A stretch of DNA of 64,000 bases from Ferranicluibacter rubi (GCF_011603255.1 NZ_JAANCM010000009.1:186001-250000), one strand, 5' to 3'. Numbered from the stretch's first letter, positions 45,354 through 56,079 are shown. A program made the numbers and translations. The notes: a model not told the origin generated them from the letters alone.

Positions 45354-46904
45354 ATGACAGACACATCTCCCTTCTACATCACCACTGCCATCGCCTATCC
45401 CAACGGGCGGCCGCATATCGGTCATGCCTATGAGCTGATCGCCACCGATGTCGTGGCGCGGTTCGAGCGGCTGGATGGACGCGATGTCTTCTTTCTGACG
45501 GGGACGGACGAGCATGGCCAGAAGATGCAGCAGACGGCGCGCCGGGAAGGCCTGACGCCGCAAGAACTGGCGGATCGCAACGCGGCCGAATTCCAGAAGA
45601 TGGTGAAGCTGCTCGAAGGGTCGAACGACGATTACATCCGTACGACGGAAGCACGCCACCACGCGGCCGTGAAGGTCATCTGGAACAGGATGTCTGAGGC
45701 CGGCGACCTCTATAAGGACGCCTATTCCGGCTGGTACTCCGTGCGCGACGAAGCCTACTATCAGGAAAGCGAGACCGAAGTCCGCGCCGATGGCGTTCGC
45801 TATGGACCGCAGGGAACGCCCGTCGAATGGGTGGAGGAGGCGAGTTACTTCTTCCGCCTCTCCGCCTATCAGGACCGGCTGCTTCAGCATTACGAAGACA
45901 ATCCGGATTTCATCGGTCCCACTGAGCGCCGCAACGAGGTCATCTCCTTCGTGAAGTCCGGCCTGAAGGACCTTTCCATGTCGCGCACGACGTTCGACTG
46001 GGGTATTCCCGTGCCCGGCGATCCGGCCCATGTCATGTATGTCTGGGTCGATGCCTTGACCAATTACATCACGGCCACCGGCGCCCTGACGGACCCGGAC
46101 GGCCCGCGCGCGAAATACTGGCCGGCGAGCATCCACATGATCGGCAAGGACATTATCCGCTTCCATGCCGTCTACTGGCCCGCCTTCCTGATGTCGGCCG
46201 GCCTGCCGTTGCCGAAGAAGGTTTTCGCCCACGGCTTCCTGCTCAACAAGGGCGAGAAGATGTCGAAATCTCTCGGCAACGTGGTCGATCCCGTCAATCT
46301 GGTGGAGCATTTCGGGCTCGACCAGATCCGCTATTTCTTCATGCGCGAAGTCTCCTTCGGGCAGGACGGAAGCTATAGCGAGGAGGCGATCGCCACCCGG
46401 ATCAACTCTGATCTCGCCAACGGCATCGGCAACCTTGCGAGCCGCTCCCTGTCGATGATCGTCAAGAACTGCGATGGCGCTATTCCGGTCTGTGGTCCTT
46501 TGAGCGAAGCCGATGAGGCCATGCTCGCCTCGGCGGATGCCCTGCACGCCTCCACACGCACCGACATGGATGCGCTCGCTATCCACAAGGTCCTCGCCTC
46601 CATCATCGCTGTAGTGTCGGAAGCCGACCGCTACTTCGCGGGGCAGGAGCCATGGGCGCTGAAGAAGACGGACCCCGCGCGCATGGCAACGGTTCTCTAT
46701 GTGACGGCGGATGTGGTGCGCCAGGTGGCGATCCTCCTTCAACCGTTCATGCCCGGCTCTGCAGCCAAGCTGCTCGATCTCGTGGCCGTGCCCGAGAACC
46801 AGCGCAGTTTCGCCTTCCTCGGGGAGGCCGGCCGGCTTGCCTCGGGAACGCCGCTCGAAGCGCCGAAGCCGGTCTTCCCGCGCTACGTTCCGCCTGAGGT
46901 CTGA
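45354..46904 (+). CDS. metG: methionyl-tRNA synthetase
   Basis: A 516-residue class I synthetase. The HIGH-type motif is [33 protein letters not shown] follows, and the KMSKS loop is [15 protein letters not shown]. No four-Cys zinc knuckle or C-terminal tRNA-binding dimer domain is present, as in the short bacterial form. The ATG at 45354 begins the conserved N-terminus; the frame is open further upstream. Confidence 0.97.
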   Translation: MTDTSPFYITTAIAYPNGRPHIGHAYELIATDVVARFERLDGRDVFFLTGTDEHGQKMQQTARREGLTPQELADRNAAEFQKMVKLLEGSNDDYIRTTEARHHAAVKVIWNRMSEAGDLYKDAYSGWYSVRDEAYYQESETEVRADGVRYGPQGTPVEWVEEASYFFRLSAYQDRLLQHYEDNPDFIGPTERRNEVISFVKSGLKDLSMSRTTFDWGIPVPGDPAHVMYVWVDALTNYITATGALTDPDGPRAKYWPASIHMIGKDIIRFHAVYWPAFLMSAGLPLPKKVFAHGFLLNKGEKMSKSLGNVVDPVNLVEHFGLDQIRYFFMREVSFGQDGSYSEEAIATRINSDLANGIGNLASRSLSMIVKNCDGAIPVCGPLSEADEAMLASADALHASTRTDMDALAIHKVLASIIAVVSEADRYFAGQEPWALKKTDPARMATVLYVTADVVRQVAILLQPFMPGSAAKLLDLVAVPENQRSFAFLGEAGRLASGTPLEAPKPVFPRYVPPEV

Positions 46905-46906
46905 TC

Positions 46907-47698
46907 GTGGCTCATCCCTTGCTGATCGACACGCACTGCCACCTCGATTTTCCGGATTTCGAGGCCGAACGGGACGAGATCGTTGCCCGGGCCGCCGAGA
47001 TCGGTGTCCACAAGCTGGTTACGATCTGCACCCGCGTCAAACGGTTCGACACGATCCTCGCGGTCGCCGAGCGGTACGACAACGTGTTCTGCTCGGTCGG
47101 GACCCATCCAAACAATGCGGATGAGGAACTGGACGTGACGACGGAGGATCTTGTGCGGCTGTCGGCGCATCCGAAAGTGGTTGCGATCGGCGAGGCGGGT
47201 CTCGACTATTTCTACGATACGCAGAAGCCCGAGGACCAGAAAACCGGCCTGCTTCGGCATATCGCGGCTGCACGGGAAACCGGCCTGCCGCTGGTCATTC
47301 ACAGCCGCTCGGCCGACGACGACATGGCGGAGATCCTGGCGCGCGAGACAGGGAAGGGGGCGTTCCCCTTCATCCTGCATTGCTTTTCCTCGGGGCCCGA
47401 TCTTGCCCGGGTCGGCGTGGAGCTTGGCGGATACATCTCGTTCTCCGGCATCCTCACCTTCCCGAAATCCGAAGAGCTCCGCGCGATCGCCCTCACTGTG
47501 CCGCATGACCGGCTGCTGGTGGAGACCGATGCACCCTACCTTGCGCCAAAACCGTTTCGCGGTAAGCGCAACGAGCCGGCCTATGTCGCGCATACGGCGC
47601 AGGTTCTGGGCGAGACGCTCGGGCTTTCCATCGACGACATTGCGGCCGTGACCACCGATAACGCGTTCCGCATCTTCTCCAAGATGCCGCGATCCTGA
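46907..47698 (+). CDS. TatD-family metal-dependent hydrolase/DNase
   Basis: A 263-residue protein beginning at GTG two bases after the metG stop. Metal-binding motifs of the TatD family are present: LLIDTHCHLDFPDF, IGEAGLDYFYD, LVIHSRSADDD, FILHCFSSGP and LVETDAPYLAPKPFRGKRNE. Members act as 3'-5' exonucleases or DNA-repair nucleases. It is in an operon with metG and the downstream metallo-hydrolase. Confidence 0.93.
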   Translation: MAHPLLIDTHCHLDFPDFEAERDEIVARAAEIGVHKLVTICTRVKRFDTILAVAERYDNVFCSVGTHPNNADEELDVTTEDLVRLSAHPKVVAIGEAGLDYFYDTQKPEDQKTGLLRHIAAARETGLPLVIHSRSADDDMAEILARETGKGAFPFILHCFSSGPDLARVGVELGGYISFSGILTFPKSEELRAIALTVPHDRLLVETDAPYLAPKPFRGKRNEPAYVAHTAQVLGETLGLSIDDIAAVTTDNAFRIFSKMPRS

Positions 47699-47711
47699 AT
47701 CGGTGACATCA

Positions 47712-48524
47712 ATGGCAGCACGGCGGATTTTCACCATTCTCGGCTGCGGATCGTCTCCGGGCGTGCCACGCATCACCGGCGACTGGGGTGCCTGCGATCC
47801 GCATAATCCGAAAAACCGCAGGCTGCGAACAGCTTTGCTGGTCGAGCAGGTGGCGGAGGATGGCGGCCGGACGACGGTGCTGATCGATACCGGGCCGGAC
47901 CTGCGCGAGCAGCTTCTATCGGCCGGGGTGAGGGATCTCGACGCCGTGGTCTACACGCACGCGCATGCCGATCACCTCCATGGCATCGACGATCTCCGGG
48001 GTTTCGTCATCCACAACCGGCGTCAGACGCCGATCTGGGCCGACGCTTTCACGCTCTCTCGGATCCGCGATGGGTTCGGCTATTGTTTGGAATCACCGCC
48101 GGGAAGCAACTATCCGCCGATCATCCGCGCCTGCCTGATCGAGCCATCGCTGGAGCCATTCCGGGTCGAAGGCGCAGGCGGCACGATCACGTTCCAGCCG
48201 CTGCTGCAGATGCACGGTTCGATACATTCGCTCGGCTTTCGCGTCGGCGATGTCGCCTATTGTACCGATGTCAGCGATTTTCCGCCGGAGACGGTCGACA
48301 AACTCGGTGGATTGCAGACGCTCGTCATCGATACGCTGCAATATCAATACCATCCGAGCCATCTCTCGCTCGAACAGTCGCTCGCCTGGATCGAGACGAT
48401 CGCGCCGCAACGCGCCATCCTGACCCATATGCATGTGCCGCTCGACTACGACACTGTCATGCGTGAAACGCCGGCCCATGTGGAGCCGGCCTATGATGGC
48501 TTGAAGATCGTGGTCGAAGCCTGA
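47712..48524 (+). CDS. metallo-beta-lactamase-fold hydrolase (PhnP-like)
   Basis: A 270-residue protein. The ATG at 47712 is preferred to a GTG three codons earlier. ILGCGSSPGVPRI is the typical opening. The metal site is YTHAHADHLHGIDDLRGF, with more ligands at GDVAYCTDVSDFPPE and AILTHMHVPLDY. Cyclic phosphodiesterase activity, as in PhnP, is likely by family, but the substrate is unknown. It converges on purC with only 7 bp between stops. Confidence 0.88.
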   Translation: MAARRIFTILGCGSSPGVPRITGDWGACDPHNPKNRRLRTALLVEQVAEDGGRTTVLIDTGPDLREQLLSAGVRDLDAVVYTHAHADHLHGIDDLRGFVIHNRRQTPIWADAFTLSRIRDGFGYCLESPPGSNYPPIIRACLIEPSLEPFRVEGAGGTITFQPLLQMHGSIHSLGFRVGDVAYCTDVSDFPPETVDKLGGLQTLVIDTLQYQYHPSHLSLEQSLAWIETIAPQRAILTHMHVPLDYDTVMRETPAHVEPAYDGLKIVVEA

Positions 48525-48531
48525 ACCGACT

Positions 48532-49503
48532 TTAAGCGAAGTAGGGCGTGAGATTGTCCCGGACACGGTCGAGAACGGTGGCGCCGCGCAGATCGGGCTC
48601 GAAACGTTCACCGGTGATTGTCTCATAGGCCTCGATATAGACCTTCGACGTCTGCTCGATCAGTTCGTCCGGAATTGTAGGGATCGGATCCTTGTAGGGA
48701 TCGCAACGCTCGGTCACCCAGGCGCGCACGAAATCCTTGTCAAAACTCTTCGGCCGTTCGCCGGTTGCGAAACTCTCCGGATAGCTTTCCGCGATCCAGT
48801 AGCGGCTGCTATCGGGCGTATGGATCTCGTCGGCCAGCACGATGCGTCCGGACGCGTCGGTACCGAACTCGTACTTGGTATCGACGAGGATCAAGCCACG
48901 CTTTGCCGCCAGTTCCTGTCCGCGCTGGAAGAGCGCCAGCGCGTAGGATGAGACCGTATCCCATTGCTCCGGCGTCAGGAGCTTCTGCGCAACGATCTCC
49001 TCGGCCGAAAGCGGCTCGTCATGGCCGCCGTCGAAAGCCTTGCTCGTCGGTGTGATGATAGCGGTCGGGAGCTTCTCGTTGTCCTTCATTCCGTCTGGAA
49101 GGCGCGTCCCGTACATGGATCGCTCGCCATTGCGATACTTCGTCAGGATCGACGTGCTGGTCGTTCCCGCCAGATAGCCGCGCACGACGATTTCCACGGG
49201 CAGAATGTCGAGCCGCGTTCCCACGACGACATTCGGATCGGGATATTCGAGCACATGGTTCGGGCAGATATCCGCCGTCTGCTCGAACCAGTACCGCGCC
49301 GTCTGCGTCAGCACCTGACCCTTGAACGGGATCGCGGTGAGCACGACGTCGAATGCGCTCAGCCGATCCGTCGCGATAATAATCCGTCGCCCGTCCGCCA
49401 GATCGTAGTTCTCCCGGACCTTGCCGTTGTAGCGCCCGGGAAGCTCGGGAATTAAGGCATCGGACAGGATACGCTGGTTGGTGTCGGTCACGGGCAATCT
49501 CAT
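48532..49503 (-). CDS. purC: phosphoribosylaminoimidazole-succinocarboxamide synthase
   Basis: A 323-residue enzyme that joins aspartate to CAIR in purine synthesis. Hallmarks are [57 protein letters not shown] and [20 protein letters not shown]. It is the longer, ADE1-like type (about 300+ residues) rather than the short bacterial type (about 250). It stands alone on the minus strand. Confidence 0.95.
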   Translation of the reverse strand: MRLPVTDTNQRILSDALIPELPGRYNGKVRENYDLADGRRIIIATDRLSAFDVVLTAIPFKGQVLTQTARYWFEQTADICPNHVLEYPDPNVVVGTRLDILPVEIVVRGYLAGTTSTSILTKYRNGERSMYGTRLPDGMKDNEKLPTAIITPTSKAFDGGHDEPLSAEEIVAQKLLTPEQWDTVSSYALALFQRGQELAAKRGLILVDTKYEFGTDASGRIVLADEIHTPDSSRYWIAESYPESFATGERPKSFDKDFVRAWVTERCDPYKDPIPTIPDELIEQTSKVYIEAYETITGERFEPDLRGATVLDRVRDNLTPYFA

Positions 49504-49679
49504 CGCTTTGGGAAGAATAATCTCTCAGTGGATTAGACGTGCTGCTGCCATTGCGTCAATAGTATGGGAATTGGTCGGTAGAGGTATCGTCCTCGAAATA
49601 CGTGCTGCAGCATGGCATACTGGAGCACCTGAACCCTAGATTGTTCCATAATCTATATTATGTGATCTATCTGTGTAGC

Positions 49680-51297
49680 CGCAAAGTTAAAGTGTCCTGT
49701 TTCTGCAAAGTTGGAATGTCACACTCCCCGGGTCTGAAGGACGTCTGGGAGATTGCAGATGGGATTGATAGCGATGAGCGAACGCGATCTGCAGCGGATC
49801 GAGGTTTTGTCGAAGGTGGTTGCCGGCCGGATGACCATGGTGTCAGCAGCGCATGTGCTTGATCTGAGCGAGCGCCAGATCCGCCGGTTGCTGGAGCGGA
49901 TACGCACGGGTGGTGCGGCGTCGATCCGGCACAAGGCGATCGGTCGTCCATCGAACAACCGGATCGGCGATGGTGTTCGGGATTATGCGATGACGCTGGT
50001 CCGCGAACGCTATGCGGATTTTGGGCCAACCTTGGCGACGGAGAAGCTGGCCGAGCGGGATGGCTTGCGGGTTTCGCGCGAGACGGTTCGCGGCTGGATG
50101 GTCGATGCCGGACTCTGGCTGTCGCACAAGCAGCGCCGGACGTTTCATCGGCCGCGGTTGCGACGTGAGGCCTATGGCGAACTGGTGCAGATCGACGGGT
50201 CGGAACATCGCTGGTTCGAGGATCGCGGACCGCCATGTTCGCTGCTGGTGTTCGTCGATGATGCGACGGGCAAGTTGATGCAACTGCGTTTCGTGCGGTC
50301 CGAAAGTGCCTTCACCTACTTCGAGGCGCTGGCGCTCTATCTCCAGCGTCACGGCGCGCCAATTGCCTTTTATTCGGACAAGCATTCGGTGTTCCGGGTG
50401 GCGAGACAAGATGCCAAGGGTGGCCAGGGCATGACCCAGTTCGGGCGTGCGCTTTGCGAGCTAAACATCGAGATTCTCTGTGCAAATTCAAGCCAGGCCA
50501 AGGGTCGGGTCGAGCGGATGAACCGAACGCTGCAGGACCGGCTGGTCAAGGATTTGCGGCTTTCCGGCATTGACAGCATGGAGGCCGGCAATGCGTTCCT
50601 GCCGGATTTCATGGAGTCATACAATACACGATTTGCGGTTACCCCTGCCCGTTCGGAGGATCTGCATCGGCCGCTGAACCTGGCGCCGGATCGGCTGACG
50701 GAGATCCTATGCAAGCGCGAGCAGCGCTATGTCGGATCGCAGCTGACGTTTTCGTTCGAGCGCAAGCGGATCATGCTGGAAGAGACCGAGGTGACGCGTG
50801 GTCTGGTTGGTCGCTATGTCGAGACCTATGCCTATGCGGACGGCCGGCTGGATGTGCGTTGGAAAGGCTATTGCCTGCCCTACACGGTGTTCGACAAGGA
50901 CCAGCGGGTGACGCATGCGGCGATCACCGAGAACAAGCGGCTTGGCGATGTTCTGGCCTATATCAAGGAGCGCCAGGAGCAGCCGTCGAAACCAGACGTG
51001 AAGACAAACAGCGACAAGAACGGTTACGTGCGACGCGCTCGCGGCCCGGGACGTCGGAAGGATTTCATGGACGATCCGGCGGTGATTGCGCGGCGTGGGA
51101 AGGCGCTGTCGCGGCAGCAAACTGCCGAGTGAAGAGGCGATTGGATCGTCTCAAAGCTAAAGCCGAAGGGTGTATCTATCACCCGCCCCGATCTGATCTT
51201 GCAGTTGCGATCAGCCGCTCAGATCGGGGCTGACCGGTGTGCCGTGTGGCGACCTCTCGGACATTTCTGCTTTGCAAACAGGCGGACATTCCAACTC
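49680..51297. mobile_element. ISNCY (IS1202-group-like) insertion sequence
   Basis: A single transposase gene lies between bipartite inverted ends. The left end has GCAAAGTTAAAGTGTCC then GCAAAGTTGGAATGTC. The right end, read inward, has GAGTTGGAATGTCC then GCAAAGCAGAAATGTCC. Each end thus has two related transposase-binding units. Exact termini and target duplication could not be fixed. Confidence 0.8.
49759..51132 (+). CDS. ISNCY-family transposase
   Basis: A 457-residue DDE transposase. The N-terminal helix-turn-helix is AAHVLDLSERQIRRLLERIR. The DDE core has LVQIDGSEHRWFEDRG (first Asp), PIAFYSDKHSVFRVA (second Asp) and AKGRVERMNRTLQDRL (Glu). The C-terminal basic tail is RRARGPGRRKDF. 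The frame is intact. It lies between purC and a DUF4864 gene and interrupts no obvious coding sequence. Confidence 0.95.
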   Translation: MGLIAMSERDLQRIEVLSKVVAGRMTMVSAAHVLDLSERQIRRLLERIRTGGAASIRHKAIGRPSNNRIGDGVRDYAMTLVRERYADFGPTLATEKLAERDGLRVSRETVRGWMVDAGLWLSHKQRRTFHRPRLRREAYGELVQIDGSEHRWFEDRGPPCSLLVFVDDATGKLMQLRFVRSESAFTYFEALALYLQRHGAPIAFYSDKHSVFRVARQDAKGGQGMTQFGRALCELNIEILCANSSQAKGRVERMNRTLQDRLVKDLRLSGIDSMEAGNAFLPDFMESYNTRFAVTPARSEDLHRPLNLAPDRLTEILCKREQRYVGSQLTFSFERKRIMLEETEVTRGLVGRYVETYAYADGRLDVRWKGYCLPYTVFDKDQRVTHAAITENKRLGDVLAYIKERQEQPSKPDVKTNSDKNGYVRRARGPGRRKDFMDDPAVIARRGKALSRQQTAE

Positions 51298-51482
51298 CGA
51301 CGCCACAAGTGCTGGGGTACATTCGATTTCCAAGGCTACATGCCAATCTCCAACTCGTGCATCTATAGCCCCTTACCTCTTTACCTCCCAGCGCAGCGGT
51401 AATCGGCACAGCGTCCTGGCTCTTCCCATCAGGCATATTCGGCGTAAGCTCAGGTCTACAGCTTCGGTTGATGGAGATGGTG

Positions 51483-51902
51483 ATGGCGCGTGTGTTGTTG
51501 GGCGTTGGATTCGTGATGGCCTTGATGCTGTCGTCACCGGGACATGCCGCCGAACCGGTGGATACTGCGCGGTCCATTATCGGGCAGCAGATCGAGGCGT
51601 TTCTGAATGATGATGCGACGGCGGCGTATTCGTTTGCGTCGCCTCAGATCAAAGGGCTGTTTCCGAGCCAAGACCTGTTTTTCGAGATGGTGAAGCGCGG
51701 ATATGGGCCTGTGTATCGGCCCGGGAATTTCGCTTTTGGCCGGAGCAAGATCGATGGTTCGACGGTCGTGCAGGAAGTCCTGATCTCCGGGCCGGATGGC
51801 AAGGACTGGACGGCGCTTTACTCTTTGACGCTGCAGCCCGACGGGACATACAAGATCAACGGCGTGCAGATGCTGCAACAAGCGCTGGGTCCGGAAATCT
51901 AA
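51483..51902 (+). CDS. DUF4864-like exported protein
   Basis: A 139-residue protein. Several in-frame ATGs precede it; 51483 is chosen for the GGAGATGG upstream. A signal peptide (VLLGVGFVMALMLSSPGHA) is followed by IIGQQIEAFLNDDATAAYSF, SPQIKGLFPSQDLFFEMVKR and YKINGVQMLQ, the DUF4864 pattern (an NTF2-like fold by appearance). The role is unknown. Confidence 0.82.
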   Translation: MARVLLGVGFVMALMLSSPGHAAEPVDTARSIIGQQIEAFLNDDATAAYSFASPQIKGLFPSQDLFFEMVKRGYGPVYRPGNFAFGRSKIDGSTVVQEVLISGPDGKDWTALYSLTLQPDGTYKINGVQMLQQALGPEI

Positions 51903-51968
51903 GAGTCTTGAAGGCATTGACCACCAGCGCGTGTATTAGCTAGGTTCACTTCTCAAAGAGGACCGAAC

Positions 51969-53159
51969 ATGCCATTATCCTTGCAGAAAGTCTGCGATAT
52001 CCATGACTTCTTCGAGCCGGAGATCGACGCCATCATTCGGCGCGATCTTCGGTCCGTGCCGTTCGGCTCGCGCCGGGCGTGGGAATTCGCCATGATCTTC
52101 CGGGCTCTTGCGGCCAAAGGCAAGCTGCAGAGCAGTGCGCACGGGCTTGCGATGGGGGCCGGAACGGAAAAGCTGATCTATGCGATCGTTCCCCGCGTCG
52201 CCAAGACGGTCGTCACCGATCTCTATCTGCCCGATTCCGGCTGGATCGGCGTTCGCACGGAGAGCCCACGCGACCTCATCCGCAAGAAGGCGCCCTGGCC
52301 CGTCGATTTCGACAAGGTCGATGCGATGGCGATGGATATGCGCGACCTCAAATTTCCTGACGAGAGTTTCGATTTCTGCTGGTCGACGGGGTCTTTCGAA
52401 CATATCGGGCATGACGAGGATTTCCTGCAGCACTTCCGGGAGGTCGAGCGCGTGCTGAAGCCCGGCGGCGTCTATGCCTTCACAACGGCTGTGACGTTCG
52501 GTGGTGTCACCGAGCGCATTCCGCACAACTACTACTTCGACCCCAACCATCTGGTCGATCTGATCCACGCCTCGCCGCTTCATGCCGAACCGGTCTTCGA
52601 CTGCTACGTTCAGGATCACCTGCTCAATCGCCCTCACCCCGAGCGCTATCAGAGCTATGGTTTTGCCGCCGGCAACCAGATCTCCAAGCCGATCGTGTCT
52701 TTCCGCCGCGGCGTGACGCTGACGGCGAATGTGATGGTGCTGACAAAGGCTCCCGAGAGAGCCAAGATGCGGCCCCACGTCGAGGGCCTCGAGCGATCGC
52801 GTGCACGCCTGACGGATCAGGCCAACCACCTCATTCGGGAAACATGGGCCCGCCCGCAGTATCTGGAGACCACGATCACGGGGCGAACGCTCAAGGTTCA
52901 GCCCCAGGTTTTCGCCGATGGCCACGCCGAGTTCGACGTGATCGCACCGCAAGGGGCGCCAGCCAAGTACAAATGGGTCGTCAAGCGCAGACCCGTTACC
53001 TCGGTCTACACTTGGGAAACGCATGGAAAAGGCGACGTGACCGCACAGACGGGCACGTTCCGCTTCCCGACGCGTCGTGATTCTCTCTATTCCGTGAAGT
53101 TGGAGGCTGTCGGGGAAGGCAGTCTCGACCGCGTGGTCATCCGCGCCAAGGCTGCGTAG
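51969..53159 (+). CDS. class I SAM-dependent methyltransferase with C-terminal extension
   Basis: A 396-residue protein. Residues about 50-70 (GLAMGAGTEKLIYAIVPRVA) are a motif I variant with only one Gly pair. FDFCWSTGSFEHIGHDEDFL and VERVLKPGGVYAFTTAVTF are clear methyltransferase motifs. The last 130 residues form a separate domain of unknown function (beta-rich, KYKWVVKRRPVTSVYTWETH). The substrate is unknown. AAAGAGGACC precedes the ATG. It stands alone and converges on tgt. Confidence 0.85.
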   Translation: MPLSLQKVCDIHDFFEPEIDAIIRRDLRSVPFGSRRAWEFAMIFRALAAKGKLQSSAHGLAMGAGTEKLIYAIVPRVAKTVVTDLYLPDSGWIGVRTESPRDLIRKKAPWPVDFDKVDAMAMDMRDLKFPDESFDFCWSTGSFEHIGHDEDFLQHFREVERVLKPGGVYAFTTAVTFGGVTERIPHNYYFDPNHLVDLIHASPLHAEPVFDCYVQDHLLNRPHPERYQSYGFAAGNQISKPIVSFRRGVTLTANVMVLTKAPERAKMRPHVEGLERSRARLTDQANHLIRETWARPQYLETTITGRTLKVQPQVFADGHAEFDVIAPQGAPAKYKWVVKRRPVTSVYTWETHGKGDVTAQTGTFRFPTRRDSLYSVKLEAVGEGSLDRVVIRAKAA

Positions 53160-53187
53160 GTCTCGGAGCAACGGGAGGCGACCGCAA

Positions 53188-53216
53188 GAGCGGTTCACCC
53201 AACAGCCTGACCGCTC
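53188..53216. terminator. weak convergent hairpin between methyltransferase and tgt genes
   Basis: GAGCGGT and ACCGCTC pair around 15 nt. There is no T-run, so termination strength is doubtful. A further AGCGGTC follows at 53225. Confidence 0.3.
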
Positions 53217-53257
53217 AACGACAAGCGGTCAGATCTCATTGCGTGAGAGAACCTCGG

Positions 53258-54388
53258 TCACACCGGAGCGAGGTCACCCCTCGCCCATTCCTCCTGCGTC
53301 TCCGCCATGAAGTCGGCGTAGCGACCCTCTTCGATCGCCTTGCGGATACCCGCCATGAGGTCCTGGTAGTAGGAGAGGTTATTCCAGGTCAGAAGCATGC
53401 CACCGAGCGACTCGTTCGCCCGAACGAGATGGTGGAGATAGGCGCGGGAATAGTCACGCGCGGCGGGACACGTGGATTGTTCGTCCAGCGGGCGCATGTC
53501 CTCGGCGTGACGGGCGTTGCGCAGGTTCACGCGTCCGCGGCGTGTGAAAGCAAGGCCGTGGCGGCCGGAGCGGGTCGGCATGACGCAGTCGAACATGTCG
53601 ATACCGCGGGCGACCGATTTCAGGATGTCGTCCGGCGTTCCCACGCCCATCAGGTAGCGCGGCTTCTCGAAAGGCAGTTCCGGGCAGGTCGTGTCCAGCA
53701 TATCGAGCATCACGGCCTGCGGCTCGCCGACGGCAAGACCGCCGACCGCGTAACCCTTGAGATCGAGGCCCGCCAGCGCCTGGGCAGATTTGATACGCAG
53801 CGCTGGATTGTCGCCACCCTGCACGATGCCGAACATGGCCTTCCCCGGCTGGTTGCCGAACGCGGTCTTGCAGCGCTCCGCCCAACGCAGCGACATCTCC
53901 ATCGCACGCTCGATTTCGCGCGGCTCTGCGGGCAAGCGAATGCATTCGTCGAGCTGCATCTGGATGTCGCTGTCGAGCATGCCCTGGATCTCGATGGAAC
54001 GCTCAGGCGACATGTGGTGCAGGGCGCCATCGACGTGGCTCTTGAAGGTCACACCCTGCTCGTCCAGCTTGCGCAGGCCGGAGAGCGACATGACCTGAAA
54101 GCCGCCGCTATCGGTGAGAATCGGCCCCTGCCAGCGGATGAGGTCGTGCAGACCGCCGAGGCGCGCGACGCGTTCCGGGCCGGGGCGCAGCATCAGGTGG
54201 TAGGTGTTGCCGAGGATGATATCGGCTCCAAGCTCCTTCACCTGATCGAGATACATCGCCTTGACCGTACCGACCGTTCCCACGGGCATGAAGGCCGGCG
54301 TGCGGATCGTACCGCGCGGCATGGAAACAGCACCGCGCCGCGCCTTGCCATCTGAGGCAGTCAGGTTGAACTGGAAAGTCTCTGTCAT
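53258..54388 (-). CDS. tgt: tRNA-guanine transglycosylase
   Basis: A 376-residue enzyme that exchanges guanine-34 for preQ1 in queuosine tRNAs. Signatures are [37 protein letters not shown] with catalytic Asp, [32 protein letters not shown] and [13 protein letters not shown] with the nucleophile Asp. The expected zinc cysteines lie near [20 protein letters not shown]; only one Cys is obvious there, which deserves checking. It overlaps queA by 4 bp. Confidence 0.96.
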   Translation of the reverse strand: MTETFQFNLTASDGKARRGAVSMPRGTIRTPAFMPVGTVGTVKAMYLDQVKELGADIILGNTYHLMLRPGPERVARLGGLHDLIRWQGPILTDSGGFQVMSLSGLRKLDEQGVTFKSHVDGALHHMSPERSIEIQGMLDSDIQMQLDECIRLPAEPREIERAMEMSLRWAERCKTAFGNQPGKAMFGIVQGGDNPALRIKSAQALAGLDLKGYAVGGLAVGEPQAVMLDMLDTTCPELPFEKPRYLMGVGTPDDILKSVARGIDMFDCVMPTRSGRHGLAFTRRGRVNLRNARHAEDMRPLDEQSTCPAARDYSRAYLHHLVRANESLGGMLLTWNNLSYYQDLMAGIRKAIEEGRYADFMAETQEEWARGDLAPV

Positions 54389-55464
54389 GGTTCGTTCCGG
54401 AAAAGCAGGCTGGCATCGCCGTAGGAGTAGAAGCGGTAGCCGTCCGCAATGGCGTTGGTGTAAGCGTCGCGCATGGTGTCGAGACCTGAAAAGGCGGAAA
54501 CGAGCATGAACAGCGTCGATTTCGGGAGATGGAAATTGGTCATCAGAACATCGACGGCGCGGAACCGGTAGCCGGGCGTTATGAAGATGCCGGTCGGTCC
54601 CGACCAGGGCTCTATGCGCCCGTCGTCACTCGCGGCGCTCTCGATCAGGCGCAGCGAGGTGGTGCCGACGCAGACGATTCGCCTGCCCCTCGCCCGCACG
54701 GCGTTCAGCCGCTCGGCAACCTCGGCCGAGACATGCCCGATCTCCAGGTGCATCTTGTGGTCGTCGGTATCCTCCGCCTTCACAGGCAGAAATGTCCCGG
54801 CACCCACATGCAGCGTCACGAAATGCCGCTCGACGCCACGGGCATCCAGTGCGGCAAAGAGGCGATCGGTAAAATGCAGGCCAGCGGTGGGCGCGGCAAC
54901 AGCACCTTCCTCCCGCGCATAGAGCGTCTGGTAATCCTGCCGGTCCTGGGCGTCTTCCGGCCGCTTGGAGGCGATATAGGGTGGAAGCGGGATGTGGCCG
55001 ACGGTCGCGATGGCTTCATCGAGCGCGGGGCCGGAGAGATCGAACACCAGCGTAACCTCGCCGCCTTCCGTCTTCGCCTCGACGGTCGCATCCAGCGTGC
55101 CAAGCAGACAAGCCTCGCCGCCATGGCCGAAACGAATGCGATCGCCGGGCTTGATACGCTTGCCGGGCCTCGCAAACGCCTTCCAACGGTCGGGTGCGAT
55201 GCGCATGTGGAGCGTGGTCGAGACGGCTTGTTCGGTCGCGCCTTCTCTTAGACGAACGCCTTCGAGTTGAGCGGGAATCACCTTGGTGTCGTTAAAGACA
55301 AGCGCATCGCCCGGCTGCAGGAGAGACGGAAGATCGATGACGCTGCGGTGTTCGAGCGGGCTGCCCGGGCGCACGATGAGCATGCGGGCGCTATCGCGCG
55401 GGCTGGCGGGCCGCAGGGCAATGTTGTCGTCGGGGAGATCGAAGTCGAAGAGATCGACGCGCAT
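54385..55464 (-). CDS. queA: S-adenosylmethionine:tRNA ribosyltransferase-isomerase
   Basis: A 359-residue enzyme forming epoxyqueuosine from preQ1. It opens [20 protein letters not shown], then [56 protein letters not shown] and [20 protein letters not shown]. It is the first gene of the queA-tgt pair and begins just after a terminator, so it has its own promoter or depends on read-through. Confidence 0.97.
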   Translation of the reverse strand: MRVDLFDFDLPDDNIALRPASPRDSARMLIVRPGSPLEHRSVIDLPSLLQPGDALVFNDTKVIPAQLEGVRLREGATEQAVSTTLHMRIAPDRWKAFARPGKRIKPGDRIRFGHGGEACLLGTLDATVEAKTEGGEVTLVFDLSGPALDEAIATVGHIPLPPYIASKRPEDAQDRQDYQTLYAREEGAVAAPTAGLHFTDRLFAALDARGVERHFVTLHVGAGTFLPVKAEDTDDHKMHLEIGHVSAEVAERLNAVRARGRRIVCVGTTSLRLIESAASDDGRIEPWSGPTGIFITPGYRFRAVDVLMTNFHLPKSTLFMLVSAFSGLDTMRDAYTNAIADGYRFYSYGDASLLFRNEP

Positions 55465-55488
55465 GAATGAGCATTTCTAAAAACGGAT

Positions 55489-55529
55489 AAGGCCCGCCCG
55501 ATGGCCTGAGCGGCGATCGGACGGGCCTT
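55489..55529 (-). terminator. terminator between the cyclophilin genes and queA
   Basis: A long stem (AAGGCCCGTCCGAT with ATCGGGCGGGCCTT on the minus strand) is followed a few bases later by TTTTT. It ends transcription from the peptidyl-prolyl isomerase genes. Confidence 0.8.
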
Positions 55530-55542
55530 GCCATAGCCTGAA

Positions 55543-56052
55543 TCAGGCGTTGGCGGCAATCTTCATCGAAACGATGCTGTCGGGATCCTTGACCGGCTCG
55601 CCGCGCTTGATGTTGTCGATGTTGTCCATGCCTTCGATGACCTGGCCCCAGACCGTGTACTGCTTGTTCAGCCACGGGCTGTCGGTGAAGCAGATGAAGA
55701 ACTGCGAGTTGGCCGAGTTCGGCATCTGGCTGCGTGCCATGGAGCACGTGCCACGCACATGGCTGGTGGCCGAGAATTCGGCCTTGAGGTCGGGCTTGGA
55801 CGAGCCACCCATGCCGGCACGGGCCGGGTTGAAGTCCTTGCCGCCCTGCTTGCCGAACTGCACGTCGCCGGTCTGCGCCATGAAGTCGTCGATGACGCGG
55901 TGGAACACGACGCCGTCATAGGCGCCTTCCGCAACCAGCTCCTTGATGCGGGCGACGTGGCCCGGCGCCAGATCGGGCTTCAGCTCGATCACGACCTGAC
56001 CCTTGGTCGTTTCCATGATGATCGTGTTTTCCGGATCCTTGATCTCGGCCAT
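55543..56052 (-). CDS. cytoplasmic cyclophilin-type peptidyl-prolyl isomerase
   Basis: A 169-residue PPIase. The ATG at 56052 follows GAAGGAGAAG. Cyclophilin core motifs are GAYDGVVFHRVIDDFMAQTG (catalytic Arg and Phe-Met), ACSMARSQMPNSANSQFFIC-like (SMARSQMPNSANSQFFICF) and VWGQVIEGMDNIDNI. No signal peptide, so it acts in the cytoplasm. A close paralogue with a signal peptide lies 27 bp upstream. Confidence 0.94.
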   Translation of the reverse strand: MAEIKDPENTIIMETTKGQVVIELKPDLAPGHVARIKELVAEGAYDGVVFHRVIDDFMAQTGDVQFGKQGGKDFNPARAGMGGSSKPDLKAEFSATSHVRGTCSMARSQMPNSANSQFFICFTDSPWLNKQYTVWGQVIEGMDNIDNIKRGEPVKDPDSIVSMKIAANA

Positions 56053-56079
56053 GCTCTTCTCCTTCAAAGAAGTGTGGTG

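Noticed and set aside
43808-46742. Two long minus-strand frames (about 507 and 481 codons) opposite tmk/holB and metG
   Set aside because: The sense strand is clearly tmk, holB and metG; the antisense products have no recognisable domains and biased composition.
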